Source: Chryseobacterium echinoideorum (GTDB lineage Bacteria; Bacteroidota; Bacteroidia; Flavobacteriales; Weeksellaceae). From it: a DNA stretch of 64,000 nt. Under the pieces are notes generated by a model that was not told where the DNA came from, made no database searches, and saw nothing but the letters and a program-made list of their open reading frames with translations. Where the stretch lies: contig NZ_VKNW01000012.1 in assembly GCF_007474535.1 (NCBI RefSeq), forward strand, positions 42,848 to 106,847, read 5' to 3'. A program made the position numbers and the translations under genes. This document shows, one piece after another, positions 61,111 through 64,000 of this stretch; the first letter of the stretch is position 1, and each line of letters starts with the position of its first letter.

Positions 61111-62007
61111 TTATCTACTATCTAATGTTAGTAAATCTTCTACATATATTCCTTTCAACGGATATGCTTTTCCTTTTTTAATTTTAAAATTTTTTTTGGG
61201 AAATGAGTTTTCAATTTCTTCTTTAGGAAATGACGAATCTGGAAGATCGAAATTAACCGACTTATCAAACTCTATAGATGTAAATTTAAGCCTTTCCAAA
61301 CCAAATATCTGGTTAAAAATAGGATGAAAAGGAATTGCCCATCTCCCGTCTCTTGTCTTGTAAACCGGAAAAAATCTATACTTTAAATAAATGAGTTCAC
61401 CGCAAAAGTCTCCTACATAAATTAAGACATTTTCGTAATTTTTGAATATAGCATCATGAGTGCTATTATGATCATATGCCGTGAAATTGATAATCTCCTC
61501 AGGATAATGTTCTCCGAATTCCTGTTCAATTTTATAAGTAGCATTGTATTTAGAGTCCATCAGCATATAGCAATAATCTGATGTATCTGCATACGTTACA
61601 TTTATTTTCTTACCTACAAATACATATTTTTTTGAAGGTGTCTTCTGATTACATTGTTTGGGCTTAATGCAGGGTTTTGGTCTGAACTCTATAATTATAT
61701 CCTTTTTTTTCATTAAATCTGATACTGCATACTTTTCGGGATAAAACCTTCTGATATCATTTTCAAATAATAAGGTATCTTTTAATCTTGCATTGATAGA
61801 AAAATAGCCGTTTTCATCTGTATAAGTAACAATATCTGGATTTGATGTTACTTTATCTCTTACAGAAAAATCTTTTACATCTAATTTATTAAGTTTTTTA
61901 ATCGTATCGTTTAATGTAATAAAACTAATTCTATAGCCTTCTTTAGGTTGTTTTACAAAACCCTCTACCTTAACTTTCTGACATATATAAAGCAGAATGA
62001 TAAGCAA
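61111..62007 (-). CDS. Secreted hypothetical protein, last gene of locus B, with apparent start-region frameshift
   Basis: About 298 residues from TTG at 62007. N-terminal hydrophobic segment LLIILLYIC, then KVKVEGFVKQPKEGYRISFI, a carboxypeptidase-regulatory-like fold, and an unrecognised C-terminal part with PVYKTRDGRWAIPF. No ATG opens the frame. Just upstream, TTGAAAAAGACATT would read M-K-K-D-I-I-T-Y in frame if the five-A run (62029-62033) had six As, giving a proper lipoprotein signal starting at 62036. So either an assembly or sequencing slip, or a real frameshift. 57 nt after the DUF6705-like gene. Confidence 0.6.
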   Translation of the reverse strand: MLIILLYICQKVKVEGFVKQPKEGYRISFITLNDTIKKLNKLDVKDFSVRDKVTSNPDIVTYTDENGYFSINARLKDTLLFENDIRRFYPEKYAVSDLMKKKDIIIEFRPKPCIKPKQCNQKTPSKKYVFVGKKINVTYADTSDYCYMLMDSKYNATYKIEQEFGEHYPEEIINFTAYDHNSTHDAIFKNYENVLIYVGDFCGELIYLKYRFFPVYKTRDGRWAIPFHPIFNQIFGLERLKFTSIEFDKSVNFDLPDSSFPKEEIENSFPKKNFKIKKGKAYPLKGIYVEDLLTLDSR

Positions 62008-62064
62008 ACTAAAATATGTGATAATGTCTTTTTCAAGGTTAATTATTTAAGTAAAGGAATATTA

Positions 62065-62631
62065 CTACTGCTTTGTAAAAATTAAATCTTTTGTTACAGG
62101 AAGATAAACTTTTGTATCGGGGTTTCCGGGACACTCACTATTCTTATCTACAAAAATTCTACCCTCTGGTCGGTATTCCCAAGACAATTGTGTAGAGCTA
62201 ATTTTAAAAAGAAATACTCTTCCCCAGCCTACACCGCAATTTGTTCCCGGATAATGAAGTACAACTGCATTTTCCTGCGGAGCAGACCAGATACTGTAAA
62301 AATCATTCTGAGTATTATTTTGGGTATCCTGGAGAACAGCACCTGATGAGTTTTTTACGGTGTATCTTATCACTACAGCATCAGTATAATATTCCTTATT
62401 TGGTATCTCTTCTAACTTATTTTCTATTTTAGTTACATATAAAATTATATTTTTATCTTCGAAATTGGCTTTATAAATGCCAACAAATTGATTTAAATCA
62501 TTATTAAGGTCTTTTACATGTCCTCCTTGGACAATATCGTCCATACGCGTATTTAGTGGATAGATCTGAGCTTTGCAATTGATTACACTAAGTAAAACAG
62601 CAAAAATGATGATAATTTTAGTGTTTTTCAT
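62065..62631 (-). CDS. DUF6705-like secreted lipoprotein (locus B, copy 2)
   Basis: A 188-residue protein, signal MKNTKIIIIFAVLLSVINCK. Closely similar to the adjacent copy at 62674 (NDLNQFVGIYKANF, DTQNNTQNDFYSIWSAPQEN, YPGTNCGVGWGRVFLFKIS, NPDTKVYLPVTKDLIFTKQ). The genes are recent tandem duplicates with similarity at DNA level over most of the length. Function unknown. Confidence 0.8.
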   Translation of the reverse strand: MKNTKIIIIFAVLLSVINCKAQIYPLNTRMDDIVQGGHVKDLNNDLNQFVGIYKANFEDKNIILYVTKIENKLEEIPNKEYYTDAVVIRYTVKNSSGAVLQDTQNNTQNDFYSIWSAPQENAVVLHYPGTNCGVGWGRVFLFKISSTQLSWEYRPEGRIFVDKNSECPGNPDTKVYLPVTKDLIFTKQ

Positions 62632-62673
62632 AATTTCTTCTCTGAAAATAACCTTTTTTAAAAGACTTTGTCT

Positions 62674-63243
62674 TTACTGCTTCGTAAAAATTAAATCTTT
62701 TGTTACAGGAAGATAAACTTTTGTATCTGGATTTCCAGGACATTCTATACTTTTATCTAAGAAAATACTACTATTAGGCCGATATTCCCAAGACAGTTGC
62801 GTGGGATTAATTTTAAAAAGAAATACTTTTCCCCACCCGACTCCGCAATTTGTTCCCGGATAATATAGAGCAACACCATTTTCCTGAGGATAAGACATCA
62901 TACTGTAAAAATCATTTTGAGTATTATTCTGAGTATCCTGAAGAATAGCCCCATTTTGACTTTTGACAGTATATTTAACTGTTAAAGCATCCATGTAGTA
63001 TGATTTTGTGAGTCTTTCTTTTAACATATGTTCTACTTTTGTAATATATAATGTAGTTTCATTTCCTTGATAATTCGCTTTATATATTCCTGTAAACTGA
63101 TTTAATTCATTATTCAAATCTTTTATGTATGAATATGCGGGTATATTTTCATAATCAGTATCTAATGGATAAGTCTGTTGTGCTTTACAATTTATAAGAT
63201 TAACAAGCACGAATAAAAAGGTGATAATTTTAGTATTTTTCAT
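62674..63243 (-). CDS. DUF6705-like secreted lipoprotein (locus B, copy 1)
   Basis: 189 residues from the start at 63243 (MKNTKIITFLFVLVNLINCK). The upstream in-frame ATG would add 14 residues before the signal peptide, so it is not used. Conserved: NELNQFTGIYKANYQGNETT, DTQNNTQNDFYSMMSYPQEN, GTNCGVGWGKVFLFKI. It lies 10 nt after the JAB-like lipoprotein gene, the same arrangement as in locus A. Confidence 0.8.
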   Translation of the reverse strand: MKNTKIITFLFVLVNLINCKAQQTYPLDTDYENIPAYSYIKDLNNELNQFTGIYKANYQGNETTLYITKVEHMLKERLTKSYYMDALTVKYTVKSQNGAILQDTQNNTQNDFYSMMSYPQENGVALYYPGTNCGVGWGKVFLFKINPTQLSWEYRPNSSIFLDKSIECPGNPDTKVYLPVTKDLIFTKQ

Positions 63244-63253
63244 AATTGTTTTT

Positions 63254-64000
63254 TTATGGGCATGGTACAGGAGTGGTTGTACCATCAGGGTTCAACTGTA
63301 TAGTATTGATAGTTCCGCCTTTTTCTATTTTTTGTAATGTAATTTGATTGGGAACAATATTCATTTTAGCTAATATACCAAAAAATAGTTGTTCTAATCC
63401 CCGAGCATTTAAGCTCGCTGTTGCATTCAATCCATTTCTTAAAGAGGGGATTTTTAAAAGTTTCATTTCTAATTCAGTAAAATCATCTTCCGCTTTTTTA
63501 ATTTCTTCTTTACTCAGAGTTGCAATAGCACCCGTTGTAGAAATATCTCCGTTAAAACGCAATAGATAATTATGGTATACGAAGTTATCGGGTGGGCAGT
63601 TGCAGGTTTCGTAGGCAACCACCCCAACAAAGGCATCTTTTGCCGTAGCAGAATTCTGTTGGTATACAACGGTTTTGAACAGGGCTCGTATATCTTTAAC
63701 TGATAACATTTTTGTGCCTGATGGTGTATGGTTATGGTAAACACCTTTGTAGCCTGAATATAATGAGAGATTTACTTCGTGGTCTTCACCAGTAATAAGA
63801 GCTGACGTAGTATTATCATTCATATACAAAAATGCTTTTTCACCCTTATCTGTGCCTAACTTTACAGACTGCGCCTCCAAAGAATCAATTTTATTTTTTA
63901 CCACAGGACTTGCCAGCAATGCTTTTGTTTTTTCGCAGGGGTTGGTTCTTACAATCGGCTCAGACGGCATTCCTATATAGCATCCCGTTGGGCTTACCAA
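63254..64000 (-). CDS. Secreted protein with C-terminal JAB/JAMM-like domain (locus B), 5' end beyond window
   Basis: The C-terminal 248 residues are visible; the frame is open to the right edge, so signal peptide and N-domain are missing. Numbering from the visible first codon: a Cys-rich start resembling locus A (GCYIGMPSEP versus GCTIGLPSLP), E54 (KGEKAF), H89-N-H91 and S100-V-K-D103 (YHNHTPSGTKMLSVKDI). This is close to the JAMM pattern H-x-H-(P)-S-G ... S-x-x-D. Aligns with E332, H377/H379 and D396 of the locus A protein. Followed by two DUF6705-like genes. Confidence 0.72.
   Translation of the reverse strand: MVSPTGCYIGMPSEPIVRTNPCEKTKALLASPVVKNKIDSLEAQSVKLGTDKGEKAFLYMNDNTTSALITGEDHEVNLSLYSGYKGVYHNHTPSGTKMLSVKDIRALFKTVVYQQNSATAKDAFVGVVAYETCNCPPDNFVYHNYLLRFNGDISTTGAIATLSKEEIKKAEDDFTELEMKLLKIPSLRNGLNATASLNARGLEQLFFGILAKMNIVPNQITLQKIEKGGTINTIQLNPDGTTTPVPCP

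Overview
The window looks like a chromosomal segment from a member of the Flavobacteriia (Bacteroidota), most like Chryseobacterium and its relatives (family Weeksellaceae). Three things point there. The DNA is AT-rich. Promoters carry the Bacteroidota -7 box TAnnTTTG, often with an upstream TTG, and ribosome-binding sites are weak or absent. The gene families are typical: a short NuoG, DUF349, DUF5522, DUF4136, DUF6705-like lipoproteins and a 29-residue basic protein next to HU and RNase G. No rRNA, insertion sequence or CRISPR array was seen.

Layout. 1-2.9 kb: the end of a MoxR-ATPase cluster running off the left edge. 3.1-15.5 kb: ordinary metabolic and housekeeping genes (SDR/HxlR pair, deoD, epimerase, GNAT-nitrilase fusion, PQQ-type sugar dehydrogenase, aroE, DUF349, ribD, yigZ, membrane Zn-peptidase, GNAT protein). 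15.6-30.1 kb: a complete 14-gene complex I operon, nuoA-N, with an outer-membrane-type protein gene between nuoF and nuoG and heptamer-periodic DNA in most long spacers. 30.1-35.7 kb: a GAF-like protein, then an accessory locus (A) with a secreted lipoprotein carrying a JAB/JAMM-like C-terminal domain, a DUF6705-like lipoprotein, a broken paralogue fragment, a divergent XRE regulator and an array of four 22-bp-spaced repeats. 35.7-49 kb: hemL, a LysM glucosaminidase, PLP enzymes, HU, the basic small protein, RNase G, a degenerate response regulator, a cystathionine-beta-synthase-like enzyme, a LolC-like permease, NamZ and rpoN. 49.7-50.0 kb: three identical tandem tRNA-Asp genes. 50.3-57.0 kb: an AraC regulator, a candidate small RNA and a four-gene chaperone-usher-like surface operon. 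57.1-61 kb: a glycine-zipper protein, a polytopic membrane protein, aroC and a thioredoxin-like protein. 61.1-64 kb: locus B, a second JAB/JAMM-like lipoprotein with two tandem DUF6705-like lipoproteins, running off the right edge.

The best candidate for an undescribed system is 51.7-57.0 kb. It encodes a small secreted subunit, a PapD-like chaperone that keeps the two subunit-anchoring basic residues, a two-domain protein whose C-terminal half resembles the subunit (the layout of a tip adhesin), and a 931-residue beta-barrel protein with Ig-like domains at both ends. A hairpin terminator lies just after the subunit gene, which would give subunit excess as in classical pilus operons. The second candidate is the pair of JAB/JAMM-like lipoprotein plus DUF6705-like loci, with a paralogous fragment left downstream of locus A.

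Other structural observations: heptamer arrays in nuo spacers, a 25-bp palindrome inside yigZ that can terminate its convergent neighbour, four genes (including both aroE and aroC) with promoter boxes only 5-6 nt from the start codon, and a one-base homopolymer shortfall at the start of the gene at 61.1-62.0 kb. All calls come from reading sequence and translations; no database search was run.
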